Part shown: positions 54,701-64,000 of the stretch, in pieces
How the letters are laid out: each line of letters opens with the position of its first letter
Position numbering within the stretch: the first letter of the stretch is position 1
Source of the DNA: Gavia stellata
Lineage: Eukaryota; Chordata; Aves; Gaviiformes; Gaviidae
Length of the DNA: 64,000 bases
Assembly: GCF_030936135.1 (NCBI RefSeq)
Contig: NC_082594.1
Span: 125,154,668 to 125,218,667 of the forward strand
Direction of reading: 5' to 3'
Translations under genes and position numbers: made by a program
Notes under the pieces: generated by a model
Seen by the model: only the letters and a program-made list of their open reading frames with translations
Database searches by the model: none
What the model was told of the DNA's origin: nothing

Positions 54701-55434
54701 AAAGACTTTTTTTTTTTTTTGACATGGACTTCTTTGTGGTTTCTTTAGGTGTCATTGATCAAGATAACAACAAGATCTTAAAACAAATCTGCCACAATTA
54801 AAAAAAAAAATATATATATACAACCCCCCATGAGAGAATTGGAACAGCATATTACTTGTTCTTCTTTGACCATTGTCAAGGGCATTCCCAGGCAGATTTA
54901 ACTTATTCAGCAGGCTTGTCTGAGACAAACCAATACAGCAAACAAACGTCCCATTAAATGTTTCAATTAAAATCCCGAGTACGTTCCCACTGCTAAATTA
55001 TTTAGTTCAGCCACATCCTTTAAACCTAAATGTCAAGACAGGAGAGGTAAACAGAAGCCAAGTGATAATTCAGCTGAGGTACATCTTGGATATGCCCTAG
55101 CACATTCTACTGCCAAAAATGGGAACATTCATTGCTCATATTGACGCATCTCAAAGGCGGAAACGCGTTACAGCATCAGAGAAAGGAGACTGCGCTGGTT
55201 TGGAAAAATACACCTCGATTCTTGGGGTGCGAACAGAAAGATACATGGGATCCTGTCCTGGAGATGTAGGAATCCAACAACCGTTGGCTCTAAATTTAAA
55301 CTCAGGCGTAAACATCTCTGTCCCAGCCCACGCTTCTGCTGTGGTCTGGGGGAAGCAGCGGACACGCAGGTAGTTAGGACAACTCTTCCGTCTTCATACT
55401 GCCTCTTTTCTAAGTCAAGTCACCAACTGTAAGA
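48741..55434. other. intergenic DNA between COL8A1 and ST3GAL6, tail to tail
   Basis: No exon could be supported on either strand. GC-rich patches at about 50.43-50.72, 53.37-53.70 and 54.02-54.27 kb keep open frames of up to 136 codons, but these lack motifs and overlap on both strands. Simple sequences include a T-run near 54706-54720 and A(n)(TA)n at about 54800-54821. Part of the left end may be a distal COL8A1 3'UTR. I see no remnant of DCBLD2, which lies between these two genes in the human map as I recall it. Confidence 0.65.
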
Positions 55435-55440
55435 TTTATT
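55435..55440 (-). terminator. ST3GAL6: poly(A) signal of ST3GAL6
   Basis: TTTATT on the + strand is AATAAA on the - strand. It is the first canonical hexamer I find after the ST3GAL6 stop codon and implies a 3'UTR of about 0.7 kb. The following bases on the - strand (ACAGTTGGTGACTTGACT) are GU-rich, consistent with a cleavage site. Use is inferred. Confidence 0.5.
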
Positions 55441-56156
55441 GGACACACAGCATGGGGAGTATGGTTTTCCATAAATGGGGTACAATATGAGCATTGTCAA
55501 TACCAACATCTCCACAAATCAGATGAAAGGGTCTTCGCCTTCGGCAAAAGGCAGACAGCAGTTCAGAGTTGATGGCCAAGTGCAGAAGCTGTGGCTTCTT
55601 TGCTGAAGATGGACATTCCCTCCTCAGCAGTAGGGCAGACCAAAACCTGTACACTCTCTATGTTCCTCCTTCTCCCAGACACACAGTAATGACGTATAGA
55701 CATTTTTTTAAAGCTGTTTTCATACTGCAGGAGAAACATTCAAGACTTTACAGCCGTCTACTAATTAAACACTGGTCGTCTCAGTCTCTTGACAGCATAA
55801 CTCTTTTGGAGGACAACATCAGAAACAAAAGTATTCCAGAGAAGTAATCATTTGGAAAGAGTTCTTGCTGATAAATAAATGATGTGCATCACATTTTTAT
55901 ATATCCCTGATACTTCCAGCGGGAAGTTTCATGGTTTTCCCATTATTAAACAGTTTCACAGAAATTCAGTTAACTCTGTTTGCAATAGTCCATTACCCTC
56001 AGGCTTAGAAAAAGCTTCTGCCTTGGGGAGGTTTCTGTGCTCCTTTTAAACAGTAAACAGTTATGCTGCACTTAAAAAATAAAAATGTCATACAAAAAAT
56101 AAAAATTTTTCATATCTTGAAAATAGTGATTGTTCTTGGTATTTTCCATTCAGCTT
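55441..56156 (-). other. ST3GAL6: ST3GAL6 3' untranslated region (predicted)
   Basis: AT-rich sequence from the stop codon to the first AATAAA on the - strand. No intron or repeat is evident. Open frames inside it are incidental. The distal limit depends on whether the signal at 55435-55440 is the one used. Confidence 0.55.
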
Positions 56157-56237
56157 TCACGTCAAATTGACCACAAAATTCTTGTCTATAAGCTTCTTCA
56201 AAAATTTCTGCTCAGCGTTGATGTTGTGGTATTCATT
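56157..56237 (-). CDS. ST3GAL6: ST3 beta-galactoside alpha-2,3-sialyltransferase 6, last coding exon
   Basis: On the - strand the acceptor TTTTTAG precedes 26 codons and TGA. The product begins NEYHNINAEQKFLKK and ends VVNLT. It contains sialylmotif VS, His-x4-Glu (HNINAE), whose histidine is catalytic in this family. Phase 0 agrees with the exon before it. The chain stops at NLT, apparently two residues shorter than the human protein as I recall it (NLTQD). That is a harmless difference, and it leaves an N-L-T sequon at the extreme C-terminus. Confidence 0.93.
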   Translation of the reverse strand, partial: NEYHNINAEQKFLKKLIDKNFVVNLT

Positions 56238-57945
56238 CTAAAAAGAGATGTGAGGGAATAATAAAAAAAAATTAAAATATTACCAGAAGCATCACTTCAT
56301 TTTTTTTCCTTTTAATTACCTGTGATACTTGGAAGATGCTAAGAGTAGGAAAGCTCTGGGGAAAAGATTTCTTAGAGAAGGCTGTAGCACAGTCTCCCAA
56401 GAAAATAGGTGAGTGACTCCATTGCTCAAAACTAGATTAGATTTTCCATTAGGAGAGAAACCAAAAGGGATGATCCTTCAGTGGCAAGAGTGGGTGAGAC
56501 GTGGTCTCACGGAAGTCCTTCCATTACTAACTCTCCCAACTCCTCCCCACGCTTGGAGGGAACAGCTGCATAACCACATTTACAGCACAGTCAGAAAATG
56601 ACTAATTCTCAAAGCTCATTGCAGGTTCTTGAAAAGCACACGTCAGGCATTTGTAAATCGGATGCATCCTGCCGATTAGTTTCAACAAGCCAAAACCAAC
56701 CCATCTTCTCTGCTGTATCCAGATCCTGGATACACAAGAGGCCACGGAGGTTAGCGGAAGACAGCACAAGGGAAGTTAAGTTTACTGACAGTCTTAGACA
56801 CTGAATCCACTGAATTAAAATGAATACAAACACTGCATAAAAGGTTATACATATATAGTATAATATTTACAACTTAATGCCACTAAAGAATTAATGATAA
56901 GGTTTTTGTTTAGTTGTTTGGGTTTTAAAGTTTTGAGATTTTAGTAAACTTACGGATGTCTATTCAACTAGTGATCAACCTTACCCAAGCTTGGTATACA
57001 TTGCAAAAAAGCACCTGCAGAGAGGAGCCTCAAAATGAAGGTGAGTTCGGTGTCAAAGGAAAATTAATTGCAGAGCAGCAGGCACCTAGGATTCCTCAGA
57101 GAGACATGAGAGGCTCCTATGCGCATTGCCCCATCCTTTCTTTTCAGGAAAGGGAGGAGGAGAGAAAACGGTCCCGGCGTGCACTGGGCGTGCACATGGA
57201 AGAAAAAAAACCTGTTCACATTGAGGTAAAGGGCTGATATGGAGTTGCTGGGAGTACAGAGCTGAAGACAAGAGAGACAGAGACATGAAAGAAAACAGAG
57301 GCATGAGCGTAGCAAAGCAGGAGGGACGAGAAGGCATCCTTGATGTTTGCCAGCCTCCTGCTGCTCCCTCTCCTGGTGAGCTGTGTCTTCCCCCTCCTGG
57401 AAGCAGTTCCTTCTCTTCCTACCCACCCCCAAGAGCTGCTTTTCTTTTCTACTTTCTATTTCTGAAATTCAGCTCTTTTCCTAACTGCAAGTTTGCAAGT
57501 CTTAACTCCTTCCATTTCCCTTTGCTCTTCTTTCTGTTTTTTAAGAAGTTTGGCAACTATGACAAATGGTGCAAGTAGGTGTCAAGGAAAAAGAATGAGA
57601 ACAGAAACAACGCTATTCACGTTCTGACAGTGCTAGCAAATAGCCTCTACAAACAAGAGCTGCGCAGCCTAAGGATAACGCCAGCAAAACAAAACAGAAC
57701 ATAGAAATGGATGCATCTCGTGCAGATGTTGCAGAATATGGCGTAGCACAAGGGACACAAATACCATTATCCACATTTTTCAGAAACAAAAGCAGAGATT
57801 AAGAGATTCAAGCAATGTTAACCCATGAGCAGCTGAACCAGGAGAAGATGGGAGGCCTTTCTGACCTGCAGTCCACCCTTCTGTCTATATTGAATTGTCT
57901 TCCCCAGTTACCAGCTTTCTCTCAGCGTAAACAAGTGTTTGTTAC
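56238..57945 (-). other. ST3GAL6: ST3GAL6 intron
   Basis: 1,708-base phase 0 intron with donor GTAACA and acceptor TTTTTAG on the - strand. Open frames within it are short and low in complexity. No repeat or RNA gene recognised. Confidence 0.85.
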
Positions 57946-58098
57946 CTGCATCATCTGAGACATTGTGTCGTTGCCGTAGTAGTGCAAGGAACTGTTTCTG
58001 TCAGTGAAATCGTACTTGAAGCCTGCCAGGTGAACCTCATGGCATATGTGAAATGCTAGTGTAATGGCAATCAGTCCCGTTGTTGGATGCTTGGGTTT
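57946..58098 (-). CDS. ST3GAL6: ST3GAL6 coding exon with sialylmotifs S and III
   Basis: A 153-base exon (51 codons, phase 0 at both ends) between acceptor CGTTTTAG and donor CAG|GTAACA. It encodes [20 protein letters not shown], then [11 protein letters not shown], then HYYGN. The HPTTG...CHEVHLAGF block is sialylmotif S, which binds both the CMP-sialic acid donor and the acceptor. HYYG is motif III. The Phe-Lys-Tyr after the motif S glycine and the HYYGN wording fit ST3GAL6 better than ST3GAL3 or ST3GAL4, as I remember them. Two possible N-glycosylation sequons are present (NSS and NDT). Confidence 0.95.
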
Positions 58099-61000
58099 CT
58101 AAAACGAAACAGAAAGAGCACGCATACATAAATAACTGGCAGCTTGACGGGAACAGCAAACCTAAGAAGGAAGACAGCAGAAATCAGGCAACCTGGCTCT
58201 TCTACGGATGTTTGGGTTTGTAGTTTGATCCCCTCGTGCCCCACAGGGAGTAAGGTACTGGCTGCAGGTTTTCCATGACCGGGGTGTCTGCCACGTTGGC
58301 CTTCCCTGGGATTCTCCAGCTTCTAGTGAGGGCTGAGCCCATACTGTAGCCCTTCCCTCCACACAGACATCAGGAAGGTCTCCCCATCCCTCTGCTCAGC
58401 AACCTACTTTCATGAAACTGGTCAGACTTCAATATATTGGAGACCATTTCAGCCCATCAACTTTGACTGAATTAGCAGATGTGTTCAGAAGTTTCTAGAT
58501 GATGGCAAGCCAGACAAACAGAACAACATAACATGCCTCAAATCTTCATAACACCAAACTAAAAAAGCATGAATGCTACTGCTACATAAATTTGGCTGCA
58601 TTTGAACTTTTCCAAAGCAGGGAAAGTCCAGAAGAACATTGGCTTTAGACCTTCCCCCACTATTTCCATTAGAAGAAAAGAAACTGTAGATAAAATTGCT
58701 TATTTCTCCCTACAGTGAGACAGCTCAGAAGCAAATGCAATGTAAAATATCAAGAGCGGGTCATAAACAGGTTTTAACTGTGCAAAATTAAGAGCACCTA
58801 ACTGAAAATCAGCATTTCTTGCAAGAGCGTAGAACAACTTATTGCAACCATCTGTCCTATCTTGTGATCGAGTACGTGACACTTTTAGCAGCAGCAGTGG
58901 CTAAAATGATCTGGGGAAGTAAATGAGGCAAGGTTTGTAGAGAAAGGTGAATTCTTTCATTAGACCAACAGATGAAGCCGAGGGGAGAAAGTGTCCCCAG
59001 ATATGGACAAACCTTTCAGGCACTGACGCCCTTCTTAGCTAAAACAACAATTTTCTCAGAGACCAAATGAGCTATGCGCTTTCGGTAGCTGCAATCAAAC
59101 CTCAAACTGAGCACAAAATCATGTGCTTTTTTGAACTCTTACCCAAGGCTCAGTTCATTTGCCTCTGAAAATGAAGCAGACAAACCTGTACTGGATAACT
59201 CTGTGCAAAGAGAAGGCAGATGCACTCGATGATACAGAAAAATATTTCTTTGTGTCGTTATGACAGAAGAACAAATCCCCAGGAAAAAGTTACTAACATC
59301 AGCTCTGTAAGCCTAATTAAAATCACAGAATTGAACTACCACCTTTTACGTAGAATTCTTTGTACCTTTACACAACTCCTGGAGTAATCCAGAAATAACA
59401 TCAACTTAAACACACACCACTGCCCAGGGCTCTTGCCAGTTAGCAAAATAACTTTCTGCCCTGGGGGCCCCGCTATCATAAACTTACCGATGACTCTTGC
59501 AATGTCCATACTAAGCAGAACCCCAAAATTATGGTAGGAATGCTACATGTCAGGATTAGTGCTATTTGGAAGTATCAGGAATATCACAGGTTGCAACTAG
59601 CTGTGTTTACCTTTGGCTATCATAAAGTTCACCTCAAAAGAATATACTAAAGAAAGCAACACTACTTTTAAAAAGTATTGTCACGCTGGCGCCCTAGCAA
59701 TACCCAGATATCCTCAGCCTGTAAAGAAATTTGTTCAACCAGTCATGTTTAATGGGAATAGGCTCAGCCCTGGAATGACTCTGCAACACTTTCTGCCTTA
59801 AGTGCCGCTGGGGCAGCAGATCTGATTTTACATTTGTTCTTCCCGGCTCTGCTAACACTGCCACAGTTGCTAAGAAAGAAACAAATGCTTGCTGGACTAC
59901 GTACAAATGCACGCAAAGGGAACATGAGATTGGCTTAATGGAAAAGGCAGAGACAGTTGGGAAAGCAACAGTGGTCTTCAGCATCTCCTGCAGCAGAGGG
60001 GGCTGAAGCACAGGACAGCAAAGGCAGCACCAGCCCTCCCCAGGGACACACTACGGGACAGAGGGCCCCAAAGTGGGTCCTGCAAAAGGCTGCCCTGCCA
60101 GTGGGAGCACCCAAGGCACGACCTGCAGCTTAACCAAGCTGTGCCAGAGCCACTGCCGGCTCCCAGCCATGGCCCGCCTCCGAGATGGGAAGAAAAGTGA
60201 GGAAAAGCATGCCTGAGCTTGACCATTGCTGCCGCCGGGGACAAGGGGCTGCAAAACCCCCAGGATGGAGCAAGCGGGATGTGGAGGGGGTGGAAAGGGG
60301 CTGGAAGCACGGACGCGCTCTGCCCCAGCTCTGGGCAGGGGCTCCCAGCGAGCAGAGGAGCAGAGGGCGTGCATGCTACCCAAAGCATCCGAGGGGCCTG
60401 TGCCTCAGTACCAGCTCCAGGTCACCGCGCACATCTCTCTGACTCACTGGCAGCACTCATCTTAATTTTACTCCCACTAAGAAGGGAGCACAAGAAGAAA
60501 CGGGAGGGATTTCTGAAGCCATGGAGGCCAGGGATGTTCTGTGGCCCTTTAGAAAATAGTTAGGTGCCCAACTACTATGCTGCTTTCTTCCCACCCTCGG
60601 CTGATGAGCTGAAATGCCACGAAGCCCCAGCTAGCATGCAGCCAAACTGGGTATTCCAGTTTGAGAGTTAATAAGGGAGGAAAAAGCCACTAGGTAGGCT
60701 CAAAAAAAAAAAAGAAAGAAATTTAAAAAAGGAAAAAAAAAAAAAGGCACAAAAAACCCCCAAAGCAAAAAACCTCAACTCCCTCAAATATTAAAAAGAT
60801 TAAACCAGAAAAAAGTTGTGGTAGATACTCCACAGCGACAGCCTGTCAAACATTTCCACATGTGGCTGATCCTGATGAAGCAGCTCTCTGCAAGGATGTG
60901 ACTCCAGGGACCCGTACTTGTGCTGAACAGCATGTGGTCAGCCCCGACTGCGCAAGGGAGGTCTCCAGCTTAAAGCCTTACCTTTCATCAGAAACATTCT

Positions 61001-61703
61001 TCAGTTATAAACTGACAGTTAAAATGTATTTTTATGTCCAAATTGTCGGTTAACTCAATACAATGCTTGGCATCAAATCAGTAAGCACAAGGATGCTGCT
61101 AGACATATGTCATTAGCATGGGGCTGGAGTATCGTCTATGCTTCCTAGTCCCTACCCACCCCCAGCTGCGTGAAACTGCAGCAGTGTTAGAATTACTGGG
61201 TTGTTGGGGTTTTGGGGGCTTTTGTTTGTTTGGTACGGGGGTTTTTTGTGTTTTGTTTTTGGTGGGGGGTTTTGTTGGGGTTTTTTTGGTTTGTTGTTTT
61301 GTGGTGGCTTTTTTTTTTTTTTTTTTTTTTAAGAAAAACTATAAAAAACCCTACATTTAATAATTCAAAGCTCTTTAGTATTTCCAGAGGGTCTCTGGAT
61401 CTGCCATGTTCCAATGCCTGTCTGCTTTCCCAAATTTTGTAAAAGGCATTATATCTGTTTGCAAAAGCGGTCTCATTTAACACTAATTATAGAATGCATA
61501 AAAAGAGATTTTTGGCATACAAGGCTACCCACTCTCTTTCTGGATTCCATTTTCCCATCTTTTTTGAGGACCGCCTAAATGCAAACTAATGCAATGTGAA
61601 CCTAAAAGATGTTCTAACATAGTCCACTATAATAAAGAGATAATTACCTCTGAGTACACATTTGGTTGCACAAAACTAAAAGGCACAGAAGAAAAAAGCC
61701 TAC
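58099..61703 (-). other. ST3GAL6: ST3GAL6 intron
   Basis: 3,605-base phase 0 intron with donor GTAGGC on the - strand. It contains a GC-rich patch (about 59.99-60.45 kb) with overlapping open frames on both strands but no recognisable domain, A-rich low-complexity sequence at about 60700-60747, and the G/T-rich tract listed separately. Confidence 0.85.
61196..61330 (+). repeat. G/T-rich low-complexity tract ending in a 22-base T run
   Basis: The + strand contains only G and T except for a few bases, with several runs of four to six G separated by T-rich spacers, ending in 22 consecutive T at 61309-61330. In the ST3GAL6 transcript the tract reads as oligo(A) followed by a C/A-rich segment. 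It looks like an expanded or decayed simple repeat and not the tail of a retrocopy, because no gene body adjoins the T run. Confidence 0.8.
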
Positions 61704-61841
61704 CTCCTTTTTGGGAAACCTTGTTGGGAAACGGAGCCATTCATAAGCTGTTTTTCTGGTGATGCTGGGATCAAGAATCCTGATTTGACTAGCTTTGTAT
61801 ATCATGTTCAGAGCCGGTTTCTTCCAAAAGCCTTTAGCGCT
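61704..61841 (-). CDS. ST3GAL6: ST3GAL6 coding exon between sialylmotifs L and S
   Basis: 138 bases (46 codons), phase 0 at both ends, between acceptor CTGTTACAG and donor GAG|GTAGGC on the - strand. It encodes [19 protein letters not shown], then IRILDPS, then a W-L-x-F-P segment. The GFWK-P and IRIL-P motifs recur in the same place in ST3Gal-family enzymes, in the variable linker between motifs L and S. It joins in frame to both neighbours, giving ...GGQKI-SAKGFWK... and ...[13 protein letters not shown].... Confidence 0.9.
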
Positions 61842-62224
61842 CTGTAACAGGCAAGAAAATACACATTTTTAACAGCTATAAACAGTTGATTTTGGTTTTG
61901 TAGCAACTCTAACCAGAATAAAATCCAAGGGCAGGAGGTTGAGGAAGAAGAAGAGGAGCGTTGAACCTCCCAAAGTTCAACAAAAACACGTGCCAAATCA
62001 TACTCCTGCAACAGGACAGCCCACTGCAGCAGCAGAGGCTGGGGCTGGCTGGAAAACAGCTTTGCAGAAAGGCCCCTGATGGATAACACGCACCGTCAGC
62101 GTGCCCCGGAGGCAGTCAAGGCTCATTGTGTGCTTGGCCACATTAATAAGAGCATAGAGAACAGGTAGACAGAAGTTATCATTCTCAAGTACTTTGTCCT
62201 GCGCCTTTCTGCCGTCTCACAAAT

Positions 62225-62635
62225 GCTGTTTTGGGCTCCCCCCTGTGCAAAAGAGTGTCGAACTGGGGCAAGCTCAGCAGAAGGCCACTAAAGCAGCCAA
62301 GGGGCCAGAGTGCACAACAAGCAAGAAGCGCCTGAGAAGGCTGGGTTTGTTCAGCCCATCTTCAACTATCTGGTAGAGGTTCACAAAAAGAGACAGGACA
62401 AGACTCTTCTTGGAAGGACACAGTGAAAGGATGAGGAGAAATTCCTTCCTGTGAGGGTAGTGCAGTACTGAAACAGACTGTAAAAATATCCTTGGAAATA
62501 CTCAAAACTTACCTGGATGATGCCCTGAGAACCTGGTATGGCTTTGAACTTGGCCCTGCTCTCTTTCAACTGGGTTTTGTACTAAAGACCTCCAGAAGAG
62601 AGGTCCCTTCCAACATTATTCTGCTATTCCAGCAA
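62225..62635 (+). mobile_element. diverged CR1 LINE fragment
   Basis: Recognisable CR1 wording in order: 'gggctcccccctgtgcaa', 'agcagaaggccactaaa', 'ctgagaaggctgggtttgtt', 'aggagaaattccttcctgtg' and 'agaggtcccttccaacatta', ending near ATTCTGCTATTC, a decayed octamer tail. It is more diverged than the neighbouring copy and so probably older. Borders are approximate. Confidence 0.85.
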
Positions 62636-62794
62636 GTGTACAGGATAAAATTATCTGGGAAATGGCTGGAGCATGCATGTCAGAATATAAAACAGTGCTA
62701 GGAAGAGGATAAAAAGGTATTTCCAAGAGGACAACTGCTTTGGGGTGAGGAACTGATCTGAGGAACATGGGTGAGAAAGAGGACAGAATGAGGA

Positions 62795-63200
62795 ATTTGT
62801 TACGAGGAAAGGCTGAGGTACTTGGGTCTTTTTAGTCTGGAGAAGACTGAGGGGGCGGATCTTATCAATGCTTATAAATAATTAAGGGATGGGTGCCAGG
62901 AGGATGGGGCCAGCCTTATTTCAGTGGTGCCCAGTGACAGGACAAGAGGTAACAGGCACAAACTTAGTCATAGGAAGTTCCGTCAAAACACGAGGAGGAA
63001 CTTCTTTCCTTTGAGGGTGGCAGAGCACTGGAACGAGCTGCCCAGAGAGGCCGTGGAGTCTCCTTCTCTGGAGATACTCAAAACTCGCCTGGATGCATTC
63101 CTGTGCGATGTACTCTAGGTGAACCTGCTCTGGTGGGGTGGTTGGACTAGATGATCTCCAGAGGTCCCTTCCAACCCCTATCATTCTGTGACTCTGTGAC
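62795..63200 (+). mobile_element. CR1 LINE 3' fragment, well preserved
   Basis: About 400 bases of CR1 3' region: 'gaggaaaggctgaggtactt', 'ggtggcagagcactggaacg', 'agctgcccagagaggc', then a tail of 'ggttggactagatgatctcc' and CTTCCAACCCCTATCATTCTGTGACTCTGTGAC. It has the same orientation as the older copy just upstream and ends about 150 bases from the ST3GAL6 exon at 63351. Open frames over it on either strand are not genes. Confidence 0.93.
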
Positions 63201-63350
63201 AGAAGCATTTATGGGAAAGCGATAGTGAGCAGACTGACTGGGACATCCAGTGCTCCCCCCAGGTAGGGGGACTAAGGTTAAAAGCAGAACAGATATTTCA
63301 CAAGAGGTGTGTGGCAAGCTGAGCCAAAGTGCATGAATAATTAAACTCAC

Positions 63351-63537
63351 TATTTTCTGACCACCTAGTATCTCCCAAAGCCACTTCAAGTCACGGGGTT
63401 TGAAGACGATGAGAACAACAGTCGTGTTAGGGTCATAGTGGATTGGATCTGAGAAGATGGATTCCGGGTAAGAAAGGCGGAAAGTCGTCCTCCTCCCAAC
63501 ATCCTCTTCATACCCTATAACAGGGCCATTATTCATT
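63351..63537 (-). CDS. ST3GAL6: ST3GAL6 coding exon with the end of sialylmotif L
   Basis: ST3GAL6 is a type II Golgi membrane enzyme that transfers sialic acid in alpha-2,3 linkage to terminal galactose, chiefly on type 2 N-acetyllactosamine, and contributes to selectin ligands. This 187-base exon lies between acceptor CCTCTGCAG and donor AAAATA|GTGAGT on the - strand. It encodes [20 protein letters not shown], then LSYPES. This is the C-terminal part of motif L (family form R-x-N-N-x-P-V-x-G-[FY]-E-x-D-V-G-x-[KR]-T-T), which binds CMP-sialic acid. The usual Arg before this point would come from the split codon (AG + A) shared with the preceding exon, outside the window. The Met is internal, not a start. 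The four exons here give 185 codons, roughly the last 55% of a protein of about 330 residues. Confidence 0.94.
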
Positions 63538-64000
63538 CTGCAGAGGACAGAGACACAGAGATAACAATGACTACCCCACCCACATCCTTACTGTGTGGTG
63601 GCTGGCACACACATTAGTCTGCGGTAATCTGCAGGCAGCGTGTCCGGGTACAGGAGGGTTTAGTGGCCCAGCATTTACTTATCACATTACGTTGTAGATG
63701 AGCAATTATCATGTGCACTCACCCTCTAACTCAGAGGGATCAAGCACGTACGGGAACTTGGCCAAGGTGGTTTAGAATACAATCACCCAATTGCTTATCG
63801 TGCGTCACTTGAGCAGAAGGCCTTCTGATTTGGCTCAACCACAGAAACTGGAGAAGACTAAAGAGAGTATCTGGCTTGGAGAATTACCCACTGCTCCATT
63901 CATACTACTAGATGATCCGAGTCATGCAGGAGGCAATTCAAGGATGCTTTAATATCCTTCCCTGTCTATAGCATACAGGAACAGGGATTATGACTGTACC
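63538..64000 (-). other. ST3GAL6: ST3GAL6 intron, running off the right edge
   Basis: Intronic sequence upstream of the motif L exon on the - strand. No further coding exon is visible. The remaining N-terminal exons (transmembrane anchor, stem and start of motif L) must lie beyond 64000. Confidence 0.8.

Larger units (their letters stand above)
61842..63350 (-). other. ST3GAL6: ST3GAL6 intron carrying two CR1 insertions
   Basis: 1,509-base phase 0 intron with donor GTGAGT on the - strand. More than half of it is CR1-derived sequence in the antisense orientation relative to the gene. The remainder is not recognised. Confidence 0.85.

Noticed and set aside
63147..63350. Extension of the sialyltransferase frame beyond GGQKI toward 63147
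   Set aside because: A consensus donor GTGAGT follows immediately, and the family sequence resumes in phase at 61841. The extension runs into CR1 sequence.
1..64000. CRISPR arrays, bacterial operons, intact retroviral genes, rRNA or tRNA genes
   Set aside because: None seen. The window is vertebrate nuclear DNA with two spliced genes and CR1 repeats. I found no evidence for a previously undescribed system.

Overview
This window is vertebrate nuclear DNA and almost certainly avian. The coding exons are split by GT-AG introns. The dispersed repeats are CR1 LINE 3' ends carrying the bird/reptile signature (a 'GGTTGGACTAGATGATCT...TTCCAACC' tail followed by ATTCTGTG-type octamers). A short, extremely GC-rich collagen exon sits in otherwise AT-rich sequence. 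I see no bacterial, viral or organellar gene arrangement.

Layout. Positions 1 to about 40.6 kb contain no coding exon I can support. They hold AT-rich non-coding DNA, three CR1 fragments, a possible hAT transposon end and simple repeats. Two CpG-rich patches (about 40.6-41.24 kb and 42.54-43.48 kb) lie just upstream of the first gene and are the best promoter or untranslated-exon candidates. COL8A1 (collagen type VIII alpha 1 chain) is on the + strand. Its two coding exons (44581-44893 and 46715-48621) splice to a complete 739-residue protein: signal peptide, NC2 segment, a collagenous domain with eight imperfections, and a C1q trimerisation domain. A short 3'UTR with overlapping AATAAA signals follows. 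A 6.7 kb intergenic stretch then leads to the 3' end of a second gene on the - strand. That gene is the beta-galactoside alpha-2,3-sialyltransferase ST3GAL6, represented by its last four coding exons (63537-63351, 61841-61704, 58098-57946, 56237-56157). These include the end of sialylmotif L, all of motif S, motif III (HYY) and motif VS (HxxxxE). The 5' part of ST3GAL6 lies beyond the right edge.

The two genes are arranged tail to tail and are functionally unrelated. COL8A1 makes a short-chain network collagen of basement membranes (Descemet's membrane, vessel wall). ST3GAL6 is a Golgi enzyme that caps N-acetyllactosamine with sialic acid. As I remember the human map, COL8A1 and ST3GAL6 are separated by DCBLD2 and are not tail to tail, so the order here may record a rearrangement.

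I found no previously undescribed biological system. The points most worth a second look are the gene order, the CpG-rich patches upstream of COL8A1, the antisense open frames over the collagen exon, the CR1 pair beside a sialyltransferase exon, and a G/T-rich tract in a sialyltransferase intron. Exon borders come from splice consensus, reading phase and family resemblance recalled from knowledge; no alignment was run.
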